Assembly (NCBI GenBank): GCA_021495925.1
Contig: JAKEKT010000113.1
Span: 42,841 to 106,840, forward strand
Origin: Diplodia intermedia
Taxonomy: Eukaryota > Ascomycota > Dothideomycetes > Botryosphaeriales > Botryosphaeriaceae
Length of the DNA stretch: 64,000 bases
Direction: 5' to 3'
In this document: positions 45,347-56,724 of the stretch, in pieces
How the letters are laid out: each line of letters opens with the position of its first letter
How positions within the stretch are numbered: position 1 is the stretch's first letter
Position numbers and translations under genes: made by a program
The notes under the pieces: generated by a model
Seen by the model: the letters and a program-made list of their open reading frames with translations, nothing else
What the model was told of the DNA's origin: nothing
Databases searched by the model: none

Positions 45347-47122
45347 ATGCGCCTGGCTCCTTCTGACTCGCGCCCCGCTCACACCCGGCGCATCGCCATG
45401 TCCTCTCTCCGCCGTCGGGACGACGCAGTGCCTGCACCATACACGGTCCCAAATACGGGCCAGTGGGACGGCAACGACGGCTCCTGGTCCACTTTTCGCC
45501 TGAGCGTCGGCACGCCGCCCCAGGAGTTCCGCGTGCTCGTATCGACGCGCGGTCACGAGACCTGGGTGCCTGTTCCTGAGGGCTGCACCGCCGACGACCC
45601 TTCCGACTGCGCCACTGCCCGCGGCGCCGAGCCCTTTCAAGGCTCCACCAGCCCGGGCTTCCAGAGCAACAAGTCGTCGACCTGGGACTCGGTTGGCATC
45701 TACAACCTGGGCCTCGAGGACGATCTCGGCTTGAGTGGCGGTGGTTTGTACGGCTACGACACCGTCCGCCTGGGCGGCAGCCAAGACGATGACGCCCTGC
45801 GGATGGGCCACCAGGTCGTTGCTGGCGTGGCCGACAAGGACTTCTACATGGGCGTCCTCGGCCTGAGCCCCATCTCGTCCAGCTTTGATAGCACGAGCGA
45901 GCCCGTCACGAGCCTCCTCAACAATCTCAAGACAAACAATTCCATCCCCAGCCGATCATACGCCTACACGGCTGGTGCTCGCTACCGTACGCCCCCGTTC
46001 TCCGCGAAGCATTGAGTATGCGCTGACTTGCATCCAGGGAACAAAAAGGTCCCTGGAAGTCTGATCCTGGGTGGCTACGACCAGACCCGGTTCGACTCGC
46101 CGCCCAAGTTCAACTTCACCTTCGCCGACGGCGACACGAGCAACCTGGTGGTCGGCGTGCAGTCCATCACGGCGTCCAACAGCCTCGTCGGCGTCGTCGC
46201 CATGACGCACACGGGCCACCTCTCGCTGATCGACTCGACGGTGCCGGAGCTGTGGCTGCCGCAGGACGTGTGCGACACCTTCGCCGCCAACTTCGGGCTG
46301 ACGTACGACGACGCGACGGAGCTGTACCTGGTCAACGACACGATGCACGCGCGGCTGACCAGCCTCAACCCCGAGTTCACCATCAAGCTGGGCAACGAGA
46401 TCTACACGAGCGAGACCAACAGCACCAACATCGTGCTGCCGTACGCCGCCTTCGACCTCGAGACGACGGCGCCCGCGGCCTACTACCCCAACGCCACGCG
46501 CTACTTCCCCATCCGCCGCGCCGCCAACGACTCGCAGTACCGCCTCGGCCGCACCCTGCTGCAGGAGGCCTACCTCGTCGTCGACCACGAGCGCCGTAAC
46601 TTCACCGTCGCCCAGGCCAGCTTCGCCGACCCGCTGCCCGCCGCCAACGTCGTCGCCATCCGCTCCCCCGCCGACGCCGACGCCGCCGACGACACCTTCG
46701 GCAGCTCGACCGGGCTCAGCACGGGCGCCACCGCCGGCATCGCCGTCGCCGCCTCCGTCGTCGGCGTCTTCCTGATCGTCGCCGTCATCTTCTGCTGGCG
46801 GCGGCGGAGCAAGCGGAGGGGGGCGGAGCAGAAGGCCACGGAGGCGCTGCAGCTGCAACAACAGCAGTTGCAACAGCAGCAGCAGCAGGAAGAGGCCAAG
46901 TGGCACGGCTTCTTCCCCGCCGAGGCCGACAACGCCGAGATTGTGGAGATGCAGGGGTCGAAATACGACCAGCACAAGGACAGGAGCGAGCTGGACCCCG
47001 GCAGGGACAATGCGTATGAGCTGGCGGCCGCGCATGTGCCCATGGTGTACGAGATGGAGGCCAACGGCCCGGGGCGTGGTCGCAACGATCCGAAAGATCA
47101 GCGGTTCTCATGGCAAGATTAA
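45347..47122 (+). CDS. Membrane-anchored aspartic-protease-like (A1 fold) protein, first catalytic Asp absent
   Basis: Exons 45347-45986 and 46038-47122 (51-nt intron) encode 574 residues. The A1 fold is recognisable: WSTFRLSVGTPPQEFRVLV, then the first active-site loop as VSTRGHETWV (from 45539) where active pepsins have DTGSS, and the second loop as LIDSTVPELW (Asp codon near 46232). Flap-region glycines and the NKKVPGSLILGGYD block are present. One membrane span follows (GIAVAASVVGVFLIVAVIFC) and then a cytoplasmic tail with Gln repeats. Loss of the first Asp predicts no proteolysis, so a surface sensor or binding role is likely. The N-terminus is uncertain: no ATG gives a clean signal peptide, and a Leu-rich stretch just upstream lacks an ATG. 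ATG 45398 is an alternative. Confidence 0.85.
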
Positions 47123-48754
47123 TATGTTGCATAGGCGCAAGGGATGGCAGCGAGAGGTGGAGCAACGGTCTGGCACGGCTCTCTCGATTTGGTACAGTCA
47201 AAAGCACTATTGCTTGGGCGGCGTTGGATTTTGTGTAGTCTGTATATACCCAACAAGGCGGGAGTGGCAATATTAATCCACGACAATACTTTCCACAGTG
47301 CGCTCTCCGTCCTGGGAGGAGAGGGTTCGCCGTGCCCGAGTTTAATTCGTACGATGGTCATGGTGACGTTAGTTTGCCAAAGCCGTGCGGCTCGGACGGA
47401 AGGTGCACCGGCAGTCGGCCGGGGAACAACTAGAATGTGGGGTGAGAGATGTGCGCTCTGGTTTGCTGATGAGGACATGAGCTGCGAGTCTGGGCGTTGT
47501 AGCTGTCGTTAACCAGACATCATAGTGTACCGGATATACGCGGCTTTAGAAGGGCGGCAGCCACTTCTGAAGGCCGGCCACGATTTGCTCGCCAGGTCCA
47601 AACAGTCGAGCATGATGCTAGAGATAAGCTCACACAACAAGCCCGATAACCGGAGGGAAAGAAAAAAAAAACACGACTGTTGGGCACGGGCACACGCTCG
47701 CGCGAGAAGGCGGAGCTCGACTGGTATCATGATCCCACCATCTCACCGCATTGCACGAATAAAACCGCGACAACGCAGAAGAAGAAAAACCCACGAGCCG
47801 TTCGAACCGTGCGGCAGAGATAACATTGTAGATAGGATTCTCCACGGATATTGGCGCATATCGGCGCAGGACGGCACTTGGCGAGGACGGTCGAGGGTGA
47901 CTCGATGGCATCGAGTAAAGGACGATACGGCGGACGGTGTGCATTTCGCATCGAGTAACGAGGGCTGGGCGGCGGCGGGCGACGGCGGCGAGAGACTTAT
48001 AGGGTTGTGCGCGGTGGAGACTGGAGGGAAAACGAAGCTCAAAGCGGGAGTTGGTGCCTTGGGGTTTGCGATACTGCATTCGGGCGGATAATCCAGTGAC
48101 GTACCCGGCCCAGAGGCTCCTCTATCGCTTGGGCGGAAGGGCGGCCGAGGGGCACCGGGTATTGTCGGACCTGGCCGTCCGAGGCAATCTGCTCGGCGCG
48201 CACCGGCGCTGTCCACTCACCCAGCAACGCTGCGCAACGGCGGCGCATCCGAGCCATGCACATGCTGCGACGGCTGCGTGCCCGAGCGACGGCTGCGCGC
48301 CCGGCGCGGCAAGGGTTGCTGGGTCGATTGGGTGGAGATGGAGCCGGGACAAGCAAGTCGGCGCGCAGCAGGCAGCCGCGTCAATGGGCGCTGGACGGGC
48401 CTGGGGAAGGCTGGGGGCCGGGGGCGGGCCAGGACTAACCGGGCTGAGTCAGCCAGTAGCCTTTCCCCACAATCGCACGCAGCACAATCACAAGCCGATC
48501 GCGACACCCCTCCGCCCGAGGGAAGCTTGCCTGTCCCGGGCAACCACACCATCGTCGCGGGGCGTCGCCGCGACCAGTCATGGCGTCCGCTGCTCACCCG
48601 AGGTCAACTGTGACGTCGCGCCGCCACTGGGAGCTTTATTACTCCTCTCTCCCCAGCGCCTCCATCGCGACTTTTCCCGTCACCCTTCCCTAGGCCTCAG
48701 CCCCTCCTTGCCCACCACTTAGAGCGCTTTCCGGAAGCCAGACACCCGTCCATC
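47123..48754. other. Intergenic region and malate synthase promoter
   Basis: 1.6 kb without a supported gene. ORFs such as 47525-48091 and 48051-48722 have no domain character. Near the downstream start, gctttatta at about 48631 may serve as a TATA element. G-rich CTGGGG-type hexamers near 48399-48420 fit a CreA consensus. Confidence 0.5.
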
Positions 48755-50669
48755 ATGGCAGCCCAAGTCCAATTCGGCACCCAGGCCAAGACCAACCCGG
48801 CGCCCAACCCGCAGGCCGTCCTCAAGGACGTCAGCATCTCGGGCCCGCTCAACGACCAGACCCGCAAGATCCTGAACAAGGATGCCATCGTCTTCCTCGC
48901 CGTCCTGCACCGCGCCTTCAATGCCCGCCGCAAGCAGCTGCTCGAGCGCCGCCAGCTCCGTCAGGCCGAGCTCGACAAGGGCAACCTCCCCGACTTCCTC
49001 CCCGAGACCAGGCACATCCGCGAGAACGATGCGTGGAAGGGTGCCCCGCCCGCCCCCGGCCTGGTCGACAGGCGTGTCGAGATCACCGGTCCCACCGACC
49101 GCAAGATGGTGGTGAATGCGTTGAACTCTGACGTGTGGACGTACATGGCCGACTTCGAGGGTACGTCCACCCCAAGCGGGTGATTCAGGACACAGCTGAC
49201 GGCAGCAGACTCGAGTGCCCCCACGTGGGACAACATGGTCAACGGCCAGGTCAACCTCTACGACGCCATCCGCCGCCAGGTCGACTTCAAGCAGGGCGAG
49301 AAGGAGTACAAGCTGCGCACCGACCGGACACTTCCCACGTTGATTGCCCGTGCCCGTGGCTGGCACCTGGAGGAGAAGCACTTCACCGTCGACGGCGAGC
49401 CCATCTCCGGCGGCCTGTTCGACTTCGGTCTCTACTTCTTCAACAATGCCTGGGAGCTCGTCAAGCGTGGTGCCGGCCCGTACTTCTACCTGCCCAAGAT
49501 GGAGAGCCACCTCGAGGCCCGTCTCTGGAACGACGTCTTCAACCTCGCCCAGGACTACATTGGCATGCCGCGGGGCACCATCCGAGGCACCGTCCTGATC
49601 GAGACCATCATGGCCGCCTTTGAGATGGACGAGGTGAGCGCAGCAACTCTTGACATGTGACAGTGAACCGGCAATGCTGACCCCGGGGACAGATCATCTA
49701 CGAGCTCCGCGACCACAGCTCAGGCCTCAACTGCGGCCGCTGGGACTACATCTTCAGCGTCATCAAGCGCTTCCGCCAGAACTCCAACTTCGTGCTGCCC
49801 GACCGGTCCGCAGTGACGATGACGGTGCCCTTCATGGACGCCTACGTCAAGCTCCTCATCAAGACCTGCCACAGGAGAGGCGTCCACGCCATGGTAAGCT
49901 GGCCGACGAGCACCCGTGCTGCCGCCGTCTCGCTAACAAGCCGCAGGGCGGCATGGCCGCGCAGATCCCGATCAAGAACGACCCCAAGGCCAACGAGGCG
50001 GCCATGGCGTCCGTCCGCGCGGACAAGCTGCGCGAGGCGCGGGCGGGGCACGACGGCACGTGGGTGGCGCACCCGGCGCTGGCGTCCATCGCGACGGACG
50101 TCTTCAACGAGCACATGCCGACGCCCAACCAGCTGCACGTGCGGCGCGAGGACGTCAGCATCGGGCCCAACGACCTGCTCAACATGAACGTGCCCGGCTC
50201 CATCACCGAGGCCGGCATCCGCAAGAACCTCAACATCGGCCTCGGCTACATGGAAGGGTGGCTGCGCGGCGTCGGCTGCGTGCCCATCAACTACCTGATG
50301 GAGGACGCGGCGACGGCAGAGGTGTCGCGCAGCCAGCTGTGGCAGTGGGTCCGCCACGGCGTGTCGACGGCCGAGGGCAAGAGGGTCGACCGCGACTACT
50401 CGCTGCGCCTGCTGCACGAGCAGGCCAAAGAGCTCGAGGCCACGGCGCCCAAGGGCAACAAGTATCAGCTCGCCGCCAAGTACTTTGCCAGCCAGGTCAC
50501 CGGCGAGGATTACGCCGAGTTTTTGACTAGGTGTGTTTTTTTTTTCTTTTCTTCCTGTTCCTATCTCATGTTTGGGTGATGGGTCGTCGCTAACGGTTTT
50601 CTTTCGAACAGTTTGCTGTATAACGAGATCACGTCTGCGGGCGCGGCGACACCGGCTTCGAAGTTGTGA
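48755..50669 (+). CDS. acuE: Malate synthase, peroxisomal (glyoxylate cycle)
   Basis: Five exons, 48755-49160, 49209-49633, 49693-49893, 49947-50530 and 50612-50669, encode 557 residues, slightly above the usual 540-555. The family signature RDHSSGLNCGRWDYIF is intact, as are the catalytic-region blocks LIARARGWHLEEKH, GLFDFGLYFFNNAWEL, GGMAAQIPIKND and EGWLRGVGCVPINYLMEDA. The last three residues are SKL, a type 1 peroxisomal targeting signal. The enzyme condenses glyoxylate with acetyl-CoA to malate, allowing growth on acetate and fatty acids. Such genes are normally induced by acetate and repressed by glucose. The final 19-residue exon carries the targeting signal, so splicing of the last intron decides its location. 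Confidence 0.98.
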
Positions 50670-51954
50670 ATGAGTTGTGGAAAAAAGAACAAAACCCCTT
50701 GTTTTTCGAATGCGGGAGCAAAACAGCAATGGGTGGGGGGATTCTGGGAATAGTGACGGCTTTTTTCTTTTTTTCCGGGTGATTGATGTGTGTATTCCAC
50801 GAAAGCATCTTTTTTTTTTATAACGAGCGCTTAATGAAGAACCATTTCCGATCATCTATATCACATGCATGCCATCGTCCGTCGTTAGAACCTGCGCTTT
50901 GCATGGTAGTGTTTGTATTTTTTGCTGCTTTGCTGATGAAGCTCCGTGTGTGTGTGTGTGTGTACTGTTATTGGTCCTCGTCCGGCCCCTTGGTTGGAGC
51001 AACGCGGTGAAAATGTGTGGTGCCGACGCACAGCACGTACGTATCCGCTTTTGGTTTTTGTTAAATGTGGTTAGAGGGTTATGGTGCAATCCCGTTCGCG
51101 ATTACTTGATTCGTCGGAGTCGGTGGTGGTGGTGGTGGTGGTGTGTAGTGAGTGGACCACATCCCGCCGCTGCCATATTCCGTGCATATGACAAAACAAA
51201 CCCCTCCCCCATCCCATCCCATCCCATCGCGTGGCGTCGCGTTTGATGATGAGGAGTGGTTAGTCAGGCTTGGGTTCGCGACGCCGCCAAGGGCGGAGGC
51301 GTAGGGTGACCGATATGATATTCCGCGTATATGACAAAGAAGAATCCCACCGCGTCGCATTTCATTTGATGACGAGGTTTGGATTTGTGAGAGACGGACG
51401 GCCAAGGGGTCAGTTTGGCGGACGTAAACGCCAAGGGCGGAGACGGACGACAGTAAGTAGTAAGCGACGGTGGCTGACTACTCTTCCGCGCTTCTGTTCC
51501 GCGCGTGCTTAGAAAACCGACATCCCACTTCCAACTCCCCCAAAAAAAACCACCACTTTGAAATCGCCCGAGCTTCGGCATTTGACGCGTCCCGATGATT
51601 GGTCGGCGATGATTGGCGTTGTTGCGTTGCGGACTTTTCGCAATAGGTAGCGTAAGATGTGCGGAACATGGCGTGCCCGTGCATATGCTCCGATGGGATG
51701 GCATGTGGTGATGCGATCGCGGTCTGGGTGGGAGGGGTAGGCAAAAGCGCGCGCACGCAATACCGTGTCTGGCTAGGATGCGCGCGTCAAGGCGGGGGTG
51801 AGTTGGTTTGCAGCAGGAGAGAAAGGAAGGGTATATAGGCAGCCGTGGAGAAGGGTGTGGGCTGCTTTCTTTTCTTCCTCCGCATCCAGCCTCCAACCGT
51901 CACTTCATCGATTCAGAACACAGAAACCACCATTGCATGCCCCTTCGTGCAAAA
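50670..51954. other. Intergenic region with a degenerate tandem duplication
   Basis: 1.3 kb between malate synthase and the NmrA-like gene. It has a TG run near 50947-50963, a GGT run near 51121-51142 and two degenerate copies of a 130-bp unit (listed separately). A TATA-like tatatagg at about 51832 lies about 120 bp before the next start. Confidence 0.55.
51168..51450. repeat. Degenerate tandem duplication of about 130-140 bp
   Basis: Copy 1 (about 51170-51300) and copy 2 (about 51316-51446) share, in the same order, atattccg..atatgacaaa, then cgcgt and cgtcgc, then tttgatga.gagg, then cgcc aagggcgga. The copies differ by several indels, so the duplication is old. Confidence 0.65.
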
Positions 51955-53013
51955 ATGGCCTCCCCGATCAAGAACGTCGTCCTCGTCGGAGTAAGTAGCG
52001 GCCAACCCAACCACCGAGATGCCCAAAAGACCCGACCTCAGACTGACATTTTCTCTCCCTCCCTCTCTAGGCCGGCGGCAACCTCGGCCCCTCGGTCCTG
52101 AAGGAATTCCTCGCCGCCTCCCCCCCTCTCAACATCACCGTCCTCACCCGTCCGGAGTCGAAGTCGACGTTCCCGTAAGCACCACCATCCCTTCCCCTCC
52201 AAAACATCCCACAACCACTAACGCCCCCCGCCCAGCCCCACCGTCAAAGTCCTCCAAACCGACTACACCCCCGCGTCCCTCACCACCGCCTTCACCAACG
52301 CCGACGCCATCATCTCCCTCGTCGGCACCGCCGGCTTCGCCGCGCAAAAAACCCTCATCGACGCCGCCCTCGCCGCCGGCGTGCCGCGCTTCATCCCGTC
52401 CGAGTACGGCTCGGACACGTCCAGCCCCGCCGTCGTCGCGCTCGTGCCGTTCCTCGCCGCCAAGCGGCAGGTCGTCGAGTACCTGGCGTCGAAGGCGTCG
52501 GCTTCCTTTTCGTGGAGCGCGCTCGTCACCGGGCCGTTTTTCGACTGGGGGCTGAAGGTCGGGTTCCTCGGGTTCGATGTCGAGGGGCGCAAGGCGAGGC
52601 TTTGGGATGGGGGCGAGGCGCGGTTCGCGGCGACGGATTTGAGGACGGTGGGGAGCGCGTTGGTGAAGTTGGTGGGGGATGCGGGCGCGTTTGAGAGGGC
52701 GAGGAATCGGTATGTGTATGTTGCGGGGTATGTGGTGACGCAGCGGGAGGTGCTGGCGGCGTTGGAGCGCGCGACGCCGGGGGAGAAGTGGGAGGTTGTG
52801 GAGGAGGTGGATGTGGGGGAGCGCGTTGAGGCGACGAATGAGAAGCTGGCGCGTGGCGATTATGGCACCGCGACTGATCTTATCCTCGCCGCGACGTTTG
52901 GGAGGGAGAAGGAGTTGGGGAGGTTCCCCGAGGTGTGGAATGATGTGTTGGGCCTGCCGGAGGGGGATCTGGATCGCACGGTGAGGGAGGTTGTGGAGGG
53001 GAAGAGGCCGTGA
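51955..53013 (+). CDS. NmrA-like / isoflavone reductase family NAD(P)-binding protein
   Basis: Exons 51955-51990, 52071-52174 and 52236-53013 encode 305 residues. An in-frame ATG at 51937 would add six residues; 51955 is preferred because MASPIKNVVLVGAGGNLGPS is the usual start. The dinucleotide loop is GAGGNLG. Further family marks are ITVLTRPES, LVGTAGFAAQKTLIDAALAAG and the conserved RFIPSEYGSDT block of the PCBER/isoflavone-reductase group. These atypical short-chain dehydrogenases act on small aromatic or quinone-like substrates, or act as redox sensors like NmrA. The substrate is unknown. It lies at one end of a run of redox genes that extends to 60.3 kb. Confidence 0.92.
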
Positions 53014-53829
53014 GGTTGAGGGTGGCTGGGTGACGTGAGGAATGCTGTTTGTTCGGTAGCATCGTGTTGAGCACTGAGAATGGATTGGCCAAGTCCACTG
53101 TTGGAGATGAAAGGCGGAAAGCTACTCGTGGATCTGAGTGCACATTCTTTGCGACCAAGTAACTATCGAGAGGTAATACAGAAACGGTCTGTCTCCTACA
53201 ATCCGATCCAGCAGTTCAACCGGATTGGAAAACAAATGGCCGGAAAACAAGCCCAACTCACAGCCATACTAAATCGATTCATAAGTCGGCTTTTTGACGG
53301 GACATTTGAATGCTCGAGATCCCTGTTGAAGTAATAATGCGGAAGCGAGGCATGTCTTCTTAGTGGTGGCCGATCTTACGCATTGAGTCGGATGCCGTAT
53401 GAACCACGTTGTAGTGTGGAGCTGGGGGCGTCGCGGCCTTGGAAGCAGCGGCACGGCGGGTGACAGAGGCGTTGAAGCGACCCTCTTAGAGAGGTGGAAG
53501 TCAATGTCCCGGCGTACAGCCCCTTACATGGGGAGTCGGAGATTGGTCTGGGGATGTGATAGATCAAAATCGGAGGGTTGTGCTTGTTTTGGTGGTATGA
53601 TAGGTCAGAATCATGCCTTTTCGTGAAAAAGCAACTTTGCTCTAGCGGTCCGATGCAGAACCCCCATGTAGACGCAAGCCTTGAAACACGCGCAAATGTG
53701 TCCAGAAAATGGATTCGGAACGTGGTCCAGAGGGGGCGGAAGGAAGTCGTGGCCGGAGTGGGGCGGGGGTCCGCGCACTGGCATGACATAAAACAGACAG
53801 GACACAGTAAGGCAACTGCACCCACCACC
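53014..53829. other. Intergenic region, no gene seen
   Basis: The frame of the next gene is open upstream to 53578, but the residues before ATG 53830 lack protein character and I read them as leader. Nothing else is supported. Confidence 0.55.
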
Positions 53830-56304
53830 ATGGCTACTACTTCCCCATTGCCTGCGTCCAGCAGCGCCACCAACACTGCCTTTTCTTCCGAGTTCTGGGA
53901 TCTCTACAAGTCGTCCAAGCGAGACACGGGCTACGTGCTGGACTGGTTGCGCCGCACCGTCGACAATGCCGCCCGCGCAAAAAAGTCCAAGACTGCGATT
54001 GCTCCCATTGGAGAGCGCCTGACTGTTCAAAACCTCCTGCAGGCCAGTGAGTTCGTTTCGAAGCGTCAAATCACCGCTCCGCTGTACGTTCGGGGGGCCT
54101 TCAAGCGCACCCTCGTCAAGCGCAGACAGATCACCGAGTGGTACCGTCAGCGGGAAGCCGTCGATCCGACCGTGCGGCCTGGCAATGAAAAACACGCCTT
54201 TTTCAACGATGCACTCGCCACAGCCTATGCGCTGATGTGCCCTGACCAAGACGAGCCGGCTGCTCAACCTGCGTCCGAGAAGGCTGCATCCAAGCCCGCC
54301 CGAGAGCTGGCACTGCAACCTTCCAAGAACTTCTTCGATGTGCTCGCCAGCATCCCCGAAGACGAGCCCGGCTCCCCGGTGCTGGAGCTTGCCGAGAGGC
54401 ATGTTCCGGAAGACGTGCCAGAGCCGCCCGAGTACGTCTTCGTCGACGACCCCCTCGCCGAGATCTTGGACCTTCATCTCTACGTCTTGGAAATGGACGC
54501 CCTTGTTTCTGCCGCCAAGCACTTCTGGAAGCTTGCTGCCAACGGCGACATGCCCGTGCCGCTTGCAGCTTGGTTGACCACGGCCGGTTTTGCTGCCACG
54601 AAGCGCCTCTGCGACCTCATCACCCCCGCCATTGGTGGCCACCAAGCCCTTCTCCACCATTATACGAGCAAGAGAGCCGACCTCGGAATCAGCGGGATTG
54701 ACGTGTCCAAGGAGATGGCCGAAAAGACCGTTGAATCCCCCGTCTACAAGGGCTTCTCCGACGGCCTGGCCCTTGCTTTCCCATGTTCCGCTCTGATCAG
54801 TTTCAAGAGAGACAAGCAACAAGACTCCAGGTTCATGGCTGTAGTCGAGCGCCAGCCTATTGCAAATTCTTTCATTCCCGAAGAAAAAGAAAAGCAAGAC
54901 AAGGAGGCATTCATGCAAAACGTCATGAAGACCATCTCGGATCCTGCCGAGAAGGAGCTCCCGCAGCACGAAGCTGTCGCCGTCATGCAACTTCTGGCTG
55001 AACGGCAGGCTACAGACTCAAACGCCATGCAATCGGTCCTGAGGAGCATCACGCAGCTCATCAAAGACGAAAAGACCAAGGGCACTTCTGTGCAAGACGA
55101 CTTGAACCCGCTGCTCCCCGAGACCAGGGAGTTCCTGGAGTCCAAAGACGTCTTTCCAGGAACGAGCCTGGTAGTCGGCCTCCAGATGATGCTGGAAACG
55201 TGCAAGAGTTTCGTCTACAGAGGCAATGTACCGAATCCTATGAACTGCCGCATGATGGCTCTCAGGCTTGCGCAAGAGGTGACGCAAAACATCCAACTTG
55301 TCGACGACCACGACCTTGTTGCGAAGAACCACACTGTGCCGGTGGCGTCGAGCCTTGCTGGCGTGTCTGATAGGTTGAAGGCTTTTATGCGTGAGAAGAG
55401 GCTCGATCTTTACTCACAATCTCCATGGACGGGAGGACAGCAGATGGTGCAGATCATGGCATACGCACTTGAAGCTGGCCTCTCGCTCTGCAACCAGCGT
55501 GGAATCGTCGGCACCGTTTTGCATGGGTACAATGCTGTGCAGCAGCTTGCCGAAGCACCGATCAAGAACCCGCTTCTGGATGCGCTGTCGAATTTCCTGG
55601 TGGAAGCTGTGTTCCTTGGACGTGCCCCGTCATCGAACTTGCAAAGTATATGGATGCGCTTCCTGGGTGGAGGGATTGACAGGAAAAATGTCCGCGGCAA
55701 GGATGGGAAGAAATTCGCCATCACGTTCCCCAAGCGGCCGACGAACCCCAACAACTCCACGGATTTCCAAAAGCGCATTGATGCCTTTAGCCTTTCCTTG
55801 TTCCACAACCTTCACGGAACTGACTGGACGGGAAGTCCAGAGTTCTGGGCCCAAGTCTTCACCAACCGAACGAAGAAGACTGCGTCGAAGCCAGAGACGA
55901 TGCAATACGAGACGAGGCTCCACCGAAGACCGTTTGGCGATGCCCTATACATGATGAGCGATGTGGTGTCGGAGGAATTCAACTCAGACTTCCCCATCGC
56001 CAAGGTCAATTTCTTCGCCGTCTACATGACCTGTGTCGACATGCTTACGGAAATATCCCGGAGAGCAGTGGAAGAGCGGCCGGAGGAGCTCCGTTGGGCT
56101 TGGGATCTGGGGGGTATGGACTCGCACGTTGACGCCGCCGCCGGTTTCACCTTCATAGGCTTCCTTCTCCAGGACGTTGATACTCGCGCCACCAAAACCA
56201 AAGCGGACCTGTCCAAGCATTCCGGGCTGCGCTTGGTGCAAGATGCCATCAACCATGTTTGGGGAGAAAAGAAGCTGGAGGACTTCTTCTGGAAGAGCTT
56301 GTAA
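53830..56304 (+). CDS. DUF6604-type protein of unknown function, 824 aa
   Basis: A single intronless frame from ATG 53830 encodes 824 residues. The start follows ACCACC and is the first Met with coherent downstream sequence. The N-terminal segment (SEFWDLYKSSKRDTGYVLDW, then ...KTAIAPIGERLTV) has the YK-x3-DT-x5-WL pattern I associate with the fungal DUF6604 domain, which covers roughly the first 270 residues. The rest is mostly alpha-helical and soluble, with Glu/Lys-rich stretches and no membrane span, nucleotide-binding motif or nuclease motif that I can see. Such proteins are large and lineage-expanded in Pezizomycotina, and their function is not established. Naming of the domain rests on recall and should be checked. 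Confidence 0.82.
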   Translation: MATTSPLPASSSATNTAFSSEFWDLYKSSKRDTGYVLDWLRRTVDNAARAKKSKTAIAPIGERLTVQNLLQASEFVSKRQITAPLYVRGAFKRTLVKRRQITEWYRQREAVDPTVRPGNEKHAFFNDALATAYALMCPDQDEPAAQPASEKAASKPARELALQPSKNFFDVLASIPEDEPGSPVLELAERHVPEDVPEPPEYVFVDDPLAEILDLHLYVLEMDALVSAAKHFWKLAANGDMPVPLAAWLTTAGFAATKRLCDLITPAIGGHQALLHHYTSKRADLGISGIDVSKEMAEKTVESPVYKGFSDGLALAFPCSALISFKRDKQQDSRFMAVVERQPIANSFIPEEKEKQDKEAFMQNVMKTISDPAEKELPQHEAVAVMQLLAERQATDSNAMQSVLRSITQLIKDEKTKGTSVQDDLNPLLPETREFLESKDVFPGTSLVVGLQMMLETCKSFVYRGNVPNPMNCRMMALRLAQEVTQNIQLVDDHDLVAKNHTVPVASSLAGVSDRLKAFMREKRLDLYSQSPWTGGQQMVQIMAYALEAGLSLCNQRGIVGTVLHGYNAVQQLAEAPIKNPLLDALSNFLVEAVFLGRAPSSNLQSIWMRFLGGGIDRKNVRGKDGKKFAITFPKRPTNPNNSTDFQKRIDAFSLSLFHNLHGTDWTGSPEFWAQVFTNRTKKTASKPETMQYETRLHRRPFGDALYMMSDVVSEEFNSDFPIAKVNFFAVYMTCVDMLTEISRRAVEERPEELRWAWDLGGMDSHVDAAAGFTFIGFLLQDVDTRATKTKADLSKHSGLRLVQDAINHVWGEKKLEDFFWKSL

Positions 56305-56724
56305 ACTCCCATTCGGCGACGTATCCTCCCATCCCTGCGAATCTGTCTTGTCACAAAACGTAAATCACCGAAGCTTCCAAGACTTCTTCTCCGCTTCGTT
56401 GTGCCAGGATTCGGACATGGACCCTTTCAAGCCCAAGCTCGCGGTCCAGACAGCCACGTTCGCCCTATCGTAGGGCCCGGGAAAAGGGCCGAATTGCCTG
56501 AAGCAACGCCTTGTCCGGCCTCAACTTCCCCTTCAGTCCTATCATCCCATGGGGGCCAGAACTGTGCCGTGTCTTCCTGTCAGATGTGCCGTGTCTTTTC
56601 CCCAGCTTTTATATATGTAAAGACATGGCCGTCTCATGTTCCCGTCTTGCGCATTGCCAATCTCTTCCAAAAAAACCCAAACCACCACCACCACCACCAC
56701 CAAAGGAAAAAAAGAAGAAAAAAA
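56305..56724. other. Intergenic region with A-rich leader
   Basis: 420 bp between stop and start. CACCAC repeats (56681-56700) and an A-rich tract (56704-56725) immediately precede the next ATG, probably as 5' leader. A tatatatg motif at about 56612 may be the TATA element. Confidence 0.6.
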
